From contig OU964924.1 of NCBI GenBank assembly GCA_918807975.1, positions 7,638,501-7,702,500 on the forward strand: a stretch of 64,000 nt of DNA, given 5' to 3'. Both the position numbers and the translations under genes were made by a program. Positions 19,701-31,021 of the stretch are shown piece by piece. Below the pieces are notes generated by a model. The model had not been told where the DNA came from and ran no database searches. It worked only from the letters and a program-made list of their open reading frames with translations. Origin of the DNA: Aplidium turbinatum. Taxonomy: Eukaryota > Chordata > Ascidiacea > Aplousobranchia > Polyclinidae. Every line of letters begins with the position of its first letter. Within the stretch, counting starts at the first letter, position 1.

Positions 19701-21795
19701 TTTATTTATCATGCTATAGATATAAGCCTAGGATTCTCTATCATAGATCTTCAGAAATCTGAACTTTTCGGAGTAAAAAATACATTTTTTTATATAAAGC
19801 CTATATTTGGTCTGGTCGCCATGAACGTTGTGTACTTAAAAGGGTCATTGTTGTTATTTTAATTTTCTGTGATGACACAGTCGGATTTATCAAGTACTGA
19901 GAGCAATGGACGCATATCTGCCGTAGATATAACGCTATATAAAAATATTACGATTTAGGTATTATTTTATTTAATTTGAATATATTGGGAAGGAGGTTTT
20001 TTCTACGCAAACGCCTTTGCCTTGATGTATATATGCGGTAGCATGTCGGCGTCTCAACAACTTTTTAAAGCATTTTGATAACATCACAGTGCTTTCGATT
20101 GAAGACACTTCCGTTTCTATATTTGTTTCGAGAAAAACGGAAAGAGATAGGCCTACGCTTATTTGAATAACCATTTTTAGACCAGTGTGCAGTGCACTGC
20201 GATTGGCATATCAGGCCTACTGCATCACCAAGCAAACAGAGCTGTCTCCACGACTCAGACGACACATACGCACTACGCAGTCACGTAGTATGAGTAGGCT
20301 TCCTTTTTACTTCCGTGATGCGCAGTGACCTATTTGGCACTGTTTTGGTAAGCTGAGCATTCCGTAGTTATGACTGAAGGTAGTTTCTTCGTATAAATGC
20401 AGAAATGACCTCAAATGCTTTGAACATTGAAACTAATTATAATGTTTTTACTTGTTACAATTTCTTTTAGCCTATTACCACTCCTTATAAAGACAATTTC
20501 TTCTGTGAGTGCTAGATTCTAACTCCGACACTCGCGAAATTATGAGAGCAGTCTAGTTCATGAAGCAGAACGGCGTAGCTTATGTTTCGGTCTATCAGAC
20601 AATACATTTTTCAAACTTTTCGAATGGATACTATAGGCTACTTCTTGATTTGTTGAACCAGGGAAACTTTCGGGCTTCTGTTGATTTCGATTCTCTAGTG
20701 AAAAGTGACAGAGAAACCTAGTCAGAAGCAATTGCTGCCCCCACCTGCAATAGTTAACTGCTCATTTAACGGAATTGGCAGCAATGTCACAATCAATAAC
20801 TTTCATCCGCAATGTAAATATCCTGTGGTGTAGCTGTTTTGTCACTTTCATATTTACTTACTGTATTGCATCCCAAGTACATTTTCTGCTGAATAATGCT
20901 CTGTCAAAAGGATTAAATTCTGTTGGTTTATTTAGGTAAAATTGTGCCAAGCGGTATCAAAAATATGTTTTGTATTTTTTCTGAATATAGGCTAATTGAA
21001 CCTTTTTTAAACAAGCTTGCAATGTAGCATTGGTAATTCTTCAGGCTAAATAAGGGTGCTTCAAGACTCAAACACCAAGTTTGCAGGATAGTGGAATAAA
21101 TTTGCTTGCTCGTTGCTTTCGTACGACTTGAATGGTGTTTTTTAAGATCACAGACCAGAAATATAGCCGATGTGTCCTTTGATAAACTAAATGCTTAGCT
21201 TGTAAATTTGGTCTATACGCTCATAAATTTTGCTAGCGTTTGTTTGATTTATCCTGTTAAAAACTTGATAAAATGCTATTTTTTATCTCCCACCACATGC
21301 TTACGCAAACATCTCCGTGTTTTTCATTCTTAATGACATATTCAAAAAATTTTAGTTGTGTTTGAGTTTGAATAATGTTATAAGTATAAAACCACAAAAG
21401 CCATGGCTTAGTAATATTTTTTTCGATTCAGGTTACGTTAAAAAGAAAGCTATTTTAACGTCATTGAAAAAATGCTTTGAAATTTGTTTTGGATCAAAAT
21501 AGCCTGAGCTGGGCAAAAGAGCCCATTCAAACCATGAGGAAAATTCAATTCGTGTTTGGATTTAGTTCTGATCTTTGTTTCGCTTGAATACCACAGTCTT
21601 ACATACAATTTACGCGTGTCAGTGTATTGCTAAAGATTGTTTTTGCAGAAAACTAACGAATTTAAAAATGGTGTGAAACAGAACATTTAAAAAAAGCTTT
21701 AATTGCTAATTAAAAAACAGTTCTGTGTTTTCAAACGCTTTTCTTGGATGCAAAGTAGGCTATAGGATGTGAGCAGACGTTCTATCTTGTTTCAC
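19701..21795. other. No gene recognised
   Basis: AT-rich. Open frames are under 100 codons with no domain signal. TAGGCCTA occurs at 20148. Confidence 0.35.
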
Positions 21796-22130
21796 TAGCC
21801 AATCCAAGCTTTAGCGTGATACCGGAGTTGGGACTACCTTGGTCTGGCAGCTCATCTGTAGTCAAATCAAGTATGGGAGTTCCATGGCCTTGCTTGCCTG
21901 ACAGATTACTCAGTGCTCGCAAGCCTCCACACGACGGCCTGAACTGCTACCACTTTTCATCCATGGGGCTATCAAAACACACCAATTTGTCCAAATTGCA
22001 AAAAAAGCATGCAAAGTGCTGATCATGTGATTTTAGACTGTCTATGGACTGCACTACCCTGAGGTTTTAACACAGTTTACCAATGCGGAAATATATTTAA
22101 AAACTGGCTAAAAGACAACGAGTTTCACGC
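21796..22130 (+). pseudogene. LINE C-terminal zinc-knuckle fragment
   Basis: Read locally, ICPNCKKSMQSADHVILDC gives the C-x2-C...H-x4-C knuckle found at the C terminus of many LINE proteins. It is followed by CGNIFKNWLKDNEF and a stop. The frame is kept with one shift near 22010. It is a different family from the 2.4-kb LINE (which has CECG), and its end resembles the fragment at 13.0 kb. Confidence 0.7.
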
Positions 22131-25100
22131 GTGAAAATGCCGTATGAAATTATTACCAGTATGTTAGATTTCGCAATGGAAGCCTAGGCCTATGCCAAAT
22201 TCGGGTACAAAGTGTACATCAGCTCAAATAGGTTTGTGTTGCCGACAGCTTAGGATTTCTAAGAATTAAAGAATTTCAAGTTTCTAAGTAAAAAAACTAA
22301 AGCGACCTCAAATGCTCTTCGTCACCCGCACGTAGCTTGGTATATGTGTTGCTGTCACTACTTATGGAGGCAATTTTGTATTTTATTTCCACATTTCAAC
22401 TATTACAGCCACCATTCCATCAGGTCATGAAGTAGACTTGAGTAAGTTCTGGTCTACCAGTCAGGTTTTTGTTTATTTTTGAACTAACAGTTTCATTTCT
22501 TTATCAGTTCTGGCTCTAACGTGATCTGACATGTGCAATTTGATAGGCTTACAACAACGCTTACAAATATAAACGCCACAAAGAATGAGTCATCTGCACG
22601 ACATCTGCTAAACTTTTGAAGCGTTTATTGTTCTTTGTTTGTTGTACTGAAAAAGGGTACCTTAGCAGGCCGGTTAAATTTAATAAACCTTTCGTTAATT
22701 TTTGTGTTTTTTTTATAATGTTTTTTATAAATCATTGACACGCATAATATAAGAAACAACTTCGCTTATATAAGAAACTTGAAATTTTTTAAACTGAATA
22801 CTGAAAAGTTTGGGTGTTCGTTTAAACTCTTATTAAATTATCCAAATCATTGAGCTACACAATGCTAGCTTTTGTAAAAGTGGACTAGATTTTGTTTTGC
22901 GTTTGATTAACTAAAAGCAGGATTTTTCCAGACTTTGCCGCCAAGTGTCTGGACTCTGGACACATATTATTGTAGGTTATTGCTCAGCTATTCTGAAACG
23001 GTGTTCTACACGTTTCCCCTTCATACAGTTTTCCATTGGTGACACGAAAATAAGGTTTTTGGAGCCATTGACATTTCAATAAGTTTAGATGGTCGTAATT
23101 AACTCTTCAAAAAATGGTAAAACATATTCCATATTAGGCTACATATTATTGAGGAACGTCAATTCTTATCTTGCATATTATTGAGGAAGCACTGCGTCAA
23201 TAAAAAGTCCGCAATTTGCAACCCCCCTGACTGCGGACGTCTTTTATGGACAGATCTTTATTGGGATTGATTGAATTATAACGTAGGCTACATTTGCTTA
23301 AATTCCACGCTTTGTTTGTATGGAGTGGGTTTATGTAGCGCTTAAACATTGCTTGGCGACCAGGTATAATCTATGCATATTATACAATCAACAAATTACC
23401 ATAAGGTTGAAGGTGTGTTAGTTTGTGAGTATTTATTTACAGTTATAGGCCATGGCTAGCTTTAGGGTTTCAGGACGATAGCCGTCGTCACGTTATATTA
23501 CGTAGGCTATAATCTTACTAAGACGACAGTGCCTTAGTTTTCGTATAGAATGACGCACATGTAACAAGTAGGCTACACGTGGAATTGAAAAAGTTAGCGG
23601 CTCAAATCTAATGTTCTCATGCCCCATTTTTGAACAGACACATGGTTTGAGAAACTATCGGAAAACATTTTAGGTGCCGTCACTAAAAAAAGTCTTTCTA
23701 GTCGAGTTCGAGGGACCCGAGATGGTGCTCACAAGCACTGGATAAAGCTAGTGCGCCTTTCATAACTTGCAATTATCAAGATGGAAAACGACGCGTTACG
23801 GTCTTCGCAAAAACTTACATCTTCTTTTAGACACGTCATCTCGTGTACACGAACAAACTGATGATGACTGATAAAACTTGTCTTTGATATCCAACGCAAA
23901 CGATCAAATTTTTCATAAATTTTTATTGACGAGGGCAGCTATATTGCATCATTTCCTTTATACAAATATTGCAATTTTCAAAGTTTTGCATAAAAGCGTA
24001 GTGCCACCGTGCTTTCACGCAACGTGACACGTCACAAATATCACATGTGACGATTATTATGGTGACTAAACAAATGGTGGTATGACACACAGGTGCCCCA
24101 AATAGGGGGAAAGTCGGGCAACTTTCCTCCCTAGCATAACACTGTAAAGGAAGAACGAGTAGTTTGTCATTTTTTTCACTCTTGAAGGAGACTCATTTTT
24201 GCTACTAAAATAAAAATGCATGAACTTAAAAATGAATGAATTTTTAAGTGAAATGAGTAGTTTTAAGTATTTTTCGATTACTGTAAATGCCACGTTAGTT
24301 GGTTTCCATCAAGAACCAGTCGTTTTCGTATTAAGATAAGCTATGTTCAATTGCTTCAATACGTAAAACCTAATGCTGTTAAGCCTAACTGATCTCTGTA
24401 TCTCTGAACGGTTTCTGTTGTTTTACTTGGAAACTGGTGCTGCTTTTGCTAAGCGTGTAGCCCACTATTTTTGCTTGACCAACTGAATCTTGACTTCCAA
24501 AACTACGTTGGCCAGGCATATTGATCCTACATGCCCGGAAAGGCGAAAGATGCTCAAGTAAGATTAAAGGAAGTAAATCTTTTCTGCAAATTTTCTGTTT
24601 ATGGATGGCATAGTTTGTAATGTCAGTAGCGTACTTCTTCCAAAAACATTGACGAATTTAGTTTTCCATATTGCCTAGTATGTTAGTATAATTATTCATA
24701 TGTAGCAGAAGCAAACCTTATCAGCCATATAAACAAATTCAAATATACCGTACGGTACCACATGAAAACGTGCGATCCCAAGAATCAACTTATTTTTGTC
24801 AATTCTACTGTATTATCGTAAAACTGCAAGACAAAAGAAGAAAAGTGAATGGTGCATATTGCGTGAAGCCAAAATAAACAAGCATGATCATGAACAATTA
24901 ACTTTTTTTTAAAGATTGTTGTTTTTTAATCTGGCCAGGCCTGTTCGCGGTAATAAAAGCATACCATAGACTTAGTTTCGCTCGTTTTAATCCGGTTGAC
25001 CTTATGTCTAGTTGAGTGAAATGACGTAGACCATGAATGAAAATCAGATGAAGATCTTTTGTAAGCAGAATCCGTGCTTTTATCTCTGACGTTAACACCC

Positions 25101-25324
25101 ATCTTATCTGCTCGTTCCTTCTCAAACAGCTCTGGACCTGGATGCGCTCCAGCATCTTTGCACTGGTGTCTGGCTTTTCCCCTCCACCGTGCACCAATAT
25201 AGCCTACAACTCACAACAACAAGTTTTGGCTGTGATGGTCTGTAAAAATATTTGAACTGATGTAAATTAAGCAAACTGGAAGGCAAGAAAGACGGTTTCG
25301 TGTTCATCGTCAGGCATTTCATTC
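22131..25324. other. No gene recognised
   Basis: Over 3 kb of AT-rich sequence without coding sense that I can support. A 75-codon minus frame at 24066-24293 and a 99-codon minus frame at 24898-25197 have no recognisable domain. One TAGGCCTA at 22185. Confidence 0.4.
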
Positions 25325-25425
25325 AGCGTCCTGCCAAAGACTCAGCTGTATGCGCATGAGCGGTGTCGAACCGGAGCCCTTCCGATCATTGTACAAGGAC
25401 TCAAACCACTTGCTTATGCAGTTAA
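25325..25425 (-). repeat. tRNA-like SINE copy
   Basis: The minus strand has a B-box-like GGTTCGACACCGC and the family tail with TGAGTCTTTGGCAGG. It aligns with the copy at 34425-34510 and more loosely with 10115-10215. Confidence 0.55.
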
Positions 25426-25686
25426 TGTTTTCAGATAAAAAATGTTTTGAACAAAAACTTGTTTTTTTTAAAGCCCAAGCAGTAGCCTAACTTAAACTAC
25501 TAATCAGACTGCTATTGAAAGACAAATACTTTTCCCATACTAGTGACAGCGTCATAAGAACCAAGTCCGGTTTAAATTAAAATCTTTCACTTTTCTGCGT
25601 TGTAAACAGTTTATAGCAAATGTTACTAAGCTGGAGTTTCAGGGGTCAGTGAGCGAACTAGATATTATATTTGTTTGTATCGTTGT

Positions 25687-25687
<1 letters not shown>
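25426..25687. other. No feature recognised
   Basis: AT-rich spacer before the microsatellite. Confidence 0.4.
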
Positions 25688-25755
<68 letters not shown>

Positions 25756-26075
25756 GGATGGATGGATGGATGGATGGATGGATGGATGGATGGATGGATG
25801 GATGGATGGATGGATGGATGGATGGATGGATGGATGGATGGATGGATGGATGGATGGATGGATGGATGGATGGATGGATGGATGGATGGATGGATGGATG
25901 GATGGATGGATGGATGGATGGATGGATGGATGGATGGATGGATGGATGGATGGATGGATGGATGGATGGATGGATGGATGGATGGATGGATGGATGGATG
26001 GATGGATGGATGGATGGATGGATGGATGGATGGATGGATGGATGGATGGATGGATGGATGGATGGATGGATGGAT
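25688..26075 (+). repeat. Compound microsatellite (GATA)n then (GGAT)n
   Basis: About 16 units of GATA (25688-25753) followed by about 80 units of GGAT to 26075, with almost no interruption. The repeat is open in several frames (MDGW and IHPS repeats), which is a by-product and not a gene. It abuts a LINE 3' end at its right side. Confidence 0.98.
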
Positions 26076-26140
26076 GTTTATTGGCTGCTGCGAAAAAGAT
26101 AATACCATCACAGCAGCGGGAGGCTGCGAAGTGACCAGAG
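26076..26140 (-). repeat. L2-like LINE 3' end abutting the microsatellite
   Basis: On the minus strand the sequence has CTTCGCAGCCTCCCG, then the phrase GCAGCAGCCAATAAACATCC, and runs straight into (CATC)n. Compared with the copies at 12.4 and 50.5 kb it keeps one arm of the shared 3' stem-loop and the AATAAA-plus-tandem-tail end. Confidence 0.6.
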
Positions 26141-29100
26141 TAGTGTTAGTTTATACGACTTATCTGTAAGTCCTGCACTCGTATGACGTTTCCTTTTCGA
26201 TGGTTAGTGAATGTATTATTTCCTATTGTAGCATTTTATCTAATTTGATGTCTACTATATATACTGTATTTCTTTTAAACTCTCGTATTTCATCTGGATC
26301 GATCTTAACAATCTTTAATAGTTAGGGATGCGTAAGTCTAATACATTTTAAAAAGGGTCTAAATAAAAGTTGGGTACCACTGGTTTATAGTATATCTGCT
26401 TTTATGTAACAAAGTTAAACATTTTAGTGTTACTTAGTTTACTTACTGTGACTGTGTTTAGTCTGTAGAGAGAGCCTCAAGTTGTGATGTGTTTATCATT
26501 TAACGTTACTAAACGTTTTGGAAACGTAAGTTTAAAATCGATCACACCACTTTTAATTAAATTTCTAAGGCTTCTGAAATTAATATTTTCTCACAGTTTA
26601 TAAGTAAAGTAATCAATCCAAACTTCAGGTCAAGGATGAAATTTCCGAAGAATTCCATGACTCAAGTCGACAATGTCATTAAACAAAATAACCACAGACA
26701 GCTTTGGTAGTTGACTGACCTGTTGCAAACAGTTGGCAGCTTATTGGCATAGAAACAAGTCGAACTTCTCATAAACCAATCTGTCAATCAAAAATAGATT
26801 TCTCACTTTATTTAGACTGGCAACAGTGAGACGAACACCAGTGTAGGAGCTGGGACCACAAGGGTATGGCAGCACTTTAAAACGATTTTGGTTTCTTGAA
26901 ACATTTGCAAACATGCTAGCTAAGTATTTGTTCAAGTAAAATTTAAAACGCTTTGCCAAGCTCTTCAGAATAAACTTTTATTTTGTTTCTTGCTTAAATC
27001 TGCTCAAGTTTGTGTTTTGATAAAATAAATGCAATAAATACAAACAAAGCGCTTATGTTTGTTTGAAAATGTGCATGTTTATCTTTTAACAACCTATGTT
27101 ATTGTCCAGTTGAAAAGCTCTGACTCAAGATCTGATTGCAAAATTTGTCAGCTTGTTCTTTGATTACTAAACTTGTGCATTAAAGTTGGTTTATTGTGGT
27201 GAAGATCAAGATGTGTGTGTTCTATGAATCTGCAACAAACCGTTTTCTTTCGTGTTGTACTTGAGTGACACAGCGTATTGGCCTTTCAAGGAGTTGCAAC
27301 TTGCAACCGTACCAAATCTTTGTATTTTGGTAATAGTTTTGGTTTCGAGCACGTTTTAACGTTCACGTTTTGTCACTTTTACCTTTTTCCAGACTCCTGC
27401 TACGTCATGGTGAGTAATATTTTTTCGCTTTGGTTGTCGAAAATGAAACTGAAACTTCTTTTTACATGAAAATAAAAAAGATTTGCAATTCGAAAATTTA
27501 GCCTACACTACAGAAAGATACCATTGCTGCTTGCCAGCAGCATCTACAACAGTTAAACATCGGCTTAAGGTCTTTGTTGTGCCCATAACTCGTTTGGGTT
27601 CAGCTTAATAAATCCTGCTCTTGGTCAATTGGTTCTAAATTTCATATTATTGAGATCGAAATCCATGAAATGGTTATAGAGTTACGTTTATATCCTTAAG
27701 CGATAATCTCTAACTAGACAATAACATTGAAATAGTCAAAGGTATGGTACTGTAAAACAAATAGTACCAACACAACGTATTTATTGTGCAGTTTATACCC
27801 CACGGCCCGATTTGTCGCATTATGAACATTTTTCCAGATTTTGCCTATTTTTGGTAGCCCAACTTTCTGAATGAAATTCAAACAATAATATTTTAACGTA
27901 TTTTTACTTCCTTCAGGTAACAAATTAGGTTTTAACATCATCGGGCGTCGAAAAACAAACATAACTTGAACTTGAAAATTTTAGTCAGACTGTTAACCGC
28001 TTGCTAACAGTCTGATTGAACGTTTTTTAATTTATTTTCTTATTTTGTATACTGGTTATTCAAGGCAACAAAATGCTTTTATATCATTACGAGTCGGTGA
28101 AATGTAAAAACATCTTAAAAATTTTCACTCAGACAGTATATAAGGTAGCAGTAGCCGTGGTTAAAAAATCCGTAAATTGTGGCAAATTAGGTCGCATCTC
28201 CAGGTAGATATGTTTGTTTATGTATATACGAATATAGCCTACGTGCAATGACGATTGGTCTACACAGGCGATTCAACTTCTCGTTAAAGCAAATATAAAT
28301 TATACACTAGAAAGAATTTATGCAACAACGGAAAGCTCATTTCAAGCCAGAGTTGGCTATAAGTAGCCTATGAATAAACTTATTTGTCTTGCACAACTGT
28401 AGTCTTCTTTTTTAAAAATGACAGTTTGATGAATTTTGTTTGTTTTAAATCACAACACAATGAAACAAACAGACTGGGCGCTAAAAATATCGCACCTTAA
28501 ACATTACATTTCCACAAAGATTTCTGATTTTGTTCTTCTGAAAGGTTGAAGTGGACGAATCATAAACAAGTCGAAATCATAGTTTCCAGTATTTTCCTTC
28601 TATAAACGTTTTTATTGGTCACATAGTCGAGATGAAAAATCCCGACGGACTGTCCTCTTGTCCAAGAAATTGTTTCCACCAGCAAATGACTAATTCGATA
28701 TAGGCCGAAATAAAGACTACGAAAAAGTTTTGAAGCAATCCATTAGTTGACTATTCTGAAACAAATACGAATTAAAAATGGTGCAAGTGTGTACGTTACC
28801 TTACCCAGACGGTTTTGGCAAAATTTTACTGCATCAAACGCAACACCGGTACTCAAATCAATCAAATGCACAAAATTGATTGCAGTGGATGGTTATTTTT
28901 TTATATTGCAAAAGAGATAGTCACAGAAATTTAAAAAAATTATCCTAAGTAGGATAGTTTTTGATGCAACAATTAGGCTATGATGCTTCCTGTTACTTTT
29001 GTCTTGTCATATTGCCTAATCTTTACTAAAAGAGTATTTTATAAGATAAATTGTCTTTGTCTGGTTTACTGCGAAAAGTTGCCCAAGAAGTTTGAATAGA

Positions 29101-29264
29101 TTAACTGAGCCTGCGACCAAATGATGTCACTATGACTGATTTATTTTATTTTTGCAACAAATAGAAATAACCCGAGTTCATTTTATTTTGATTGCATGAT
29201 CTTTATGTATCATAATTCATAACTCTCACTGGTTGGCACACAAATTGTCAGTATAGCGGTTACT
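26141..29264. other. No gene recognised
   Basis: AT-rich. The only structure noted is a perfect 11-bp stem-loop at 27985-28015. Short open frames at 26741-26959, 27278-27469 and 27714-27962 have no domain signal. Confidence 0.4.
27985..28015. repeat. Perfect 11-bp inverted repeat (hairpin)
   Basis: TCAGACTGTTA (27985-27995) pairs fully with TAACAGTCTGA (28005-28015) around a 9-base loop. There is no U-tract or gene next to it, so no role is proposed. Confidence 0.8.
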
Positions 29265-29327
29265 CCACACTCCAGTTACTGCCGGAGAGAGCACATTTAG
29301 GGTGGTAAAAGGATAGACCCTCGGCCC
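29265..29327. repeat. Two abutting repeat scraps
   Basis: 29265-29290 is an exact 26-bp inverted match to 15003-15028. 29300-29327 is an exact 28-bp match to the 3' UTR of the LINE copy at 42.6 kb (about 43193-43220). Each is a remnant of a dispersed element. Confidence 0.75.
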
Positions 29328-29400
29328 TGCAATGAAAATAATTAGCTTCAATACGAAGGTTTGTCAGCCACAAAAGTAGTTCTTATTGCTAACTTACAAC

Positions 29401-31013
29401 CAGTAGCGTATTTAGGGGGAAGGATAAGGGGCGATGGCCTCCCCCTAATGATCAGATAAAATTTTGTTTTAAAAAAAAAAAAATTGCAAAGAGAAAAGTT
29501 CTAGGCTAGCGCAAGACATAATTGCTTGAATGGTTCACCCTAGCGCGGGGGGTATACTTTTTGCAATGTAATTTTTCAATAATATTCTGAGTTTCCAAAT
29601 CAAGTTCTAGTTTAATCTTGATTACAGTAAGTTAAAAATATTTAATTAAGCAAGCAATCACTAGTATACACTGCATATGGAGTGGCGGCTCGTCTAATGG
29701 TGCTGTGGTGCTGCAGCACCACAAAATTTTCTAAATAATATTCTTCTAGGTTACTAAGCCTCTTTCTAAGCTCCTACAAGGACCTACACATACGTTGAAT
29801 TCTACAATGATGAATGTTAGAAGCTGCGCAACTGTGTTGCAAGACCTAAGGGGCGATAATAGGCTTTTTCACCAACGTTTTAGCAAAGGCTTGCTCAGTT
29901 TTTGGCGAAGAAATCCGAATGCCCCGGAGAGAATCTTAACCACAACATCGACCTAAAATTCCAGCTGAAACTGCAGAGGTCTATTTCAAACGAACAGTTT
30001 TTCTTCCTTTTCTAGACAATTGCATGGCACAAATTCACAAGAGATTCAATGAGCACTGCTCGCTAGTTTTTAAAGTCAGCACATTTCTGCCTTAATTGAT
30101 TCATGAAGATATGGACTGCCTGATCGACGAGATTTTCGACTTCTACCATGAAATGCTGGATGTTGAACCAAGCAATTACTTTGCAGCTACTGTTGAATTG
30201 CAAAGATGGAGAGCGAATTGGCTTGCAGTTTCTGCGGATAAACGACCTGCGACTCTTGTGGATGCGTGTCAACTTCTTGAACAACTCCGCACTTATCCGA
30301 TCAACCATAAATTAGGCTACTTCGAATCTTTGCTACGCTTCCAGTTACAACTGTCTCCAATGAGCGATGTTTCAGTTCACTAATTTGAAAAATCAGGCTA
30401 CCTGAAAAATTATTACCGCACGACCATGACCGAGCCACGTTTGGATGGTCTAGCTCAGATGTATTTAAGCAAGGATATTGTACTCGAGCATGATGCAGTC
30501 ATTGATATATTTGCCAAGCACAGCCATCGCACTAAACTGTAAATTGTCATTGTGAATCGCCGAGAATGTTCAAAAGGTATTCGAGGTTGGAAAGACTAAC
30601 TTATTGTTTATATTCTGAAGTGTTTGATATCTTTTGTTGGTTCATTGATTGGAACAGTAACTTACTTCTCTGGATTCGCTCTTAATTTTGGACCCCCTCC
30701 CCTTATCTGACGGTATTCTGACTGTTTCAGCTAACCCCATCCCTCCGTTCTGACGCATTATATGACATTTTGGTATACCCCATTCTTTTTAAAGGGTCAA
30801 ACAAGTCTAATTTTAACCCAAGTAGAAAACATTTGAACCAATCAACAGCCCTTTTCACCAAATTTGAGCTATCTGTGTATACTACCGTTGAGACTACCCG
30901 GTGTGTACTACCCCCAGACCCCCATTGGCCTCCACCGCCGAGTCAGCCGCTACGCGGTTGACTGACACAATGTCTTGCCCCCCCCCCTAACAAACTTTCT
31001 AAATACGCCACTG
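29401..31013 (+). mobile_element. hAT transposon, 1.6 kb, with 8-bp target duplication
   Basis: Terminal inverted repeats CAGTAGCGTATTTAG (29401-29415) and CTAAATACGCCACTG (30999-31013) are flanked on both sides by CTTACAAC (29393-29400 and 31014-31021). This is the 8-bp duplication expected of hAT. The interior keeps only the last part of a transposase gene, so it is an internally deleted or nested copy. A second terminus-like sequence, GTGGCGGCTCGTC, lies at about 29686 inside it, possibly from another hAT. Confidence 0.9.
30060..30545 (+). pseudogene. hAT transposase C-terminal region
   Basis: The frame at 30096-30383 reads CLIDEIFDFYHEML and VELQRWRANWLAVS, then LEQLRTYPI. The neighbouring frame gives TVSNERCFSSL, the conserved hAT step (S.ERxFS..), followed by RLDGLAQMYLSKDI and a stop near 30540. 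The order matches hAT proteins of the P52rIPK/DUF4371 kind: ..YP.....L....TLPV...ERSFS.L...K..LR..M...RL..L..+..H. A stop and frame changes show it is dead. The catalytic RNase H-like core upstream is missing. Confidence 0.75.
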
Positions 31014-31021
31014 CTTACAAC

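Noticed and set aside
25686-26169. Four long open frames of MDGW or IHPS repeats
   Set aside because: They are the (GGAT)n and (GATA)n microsatellite read in its frames on both strands; a 4-base repeat without stops is always open.
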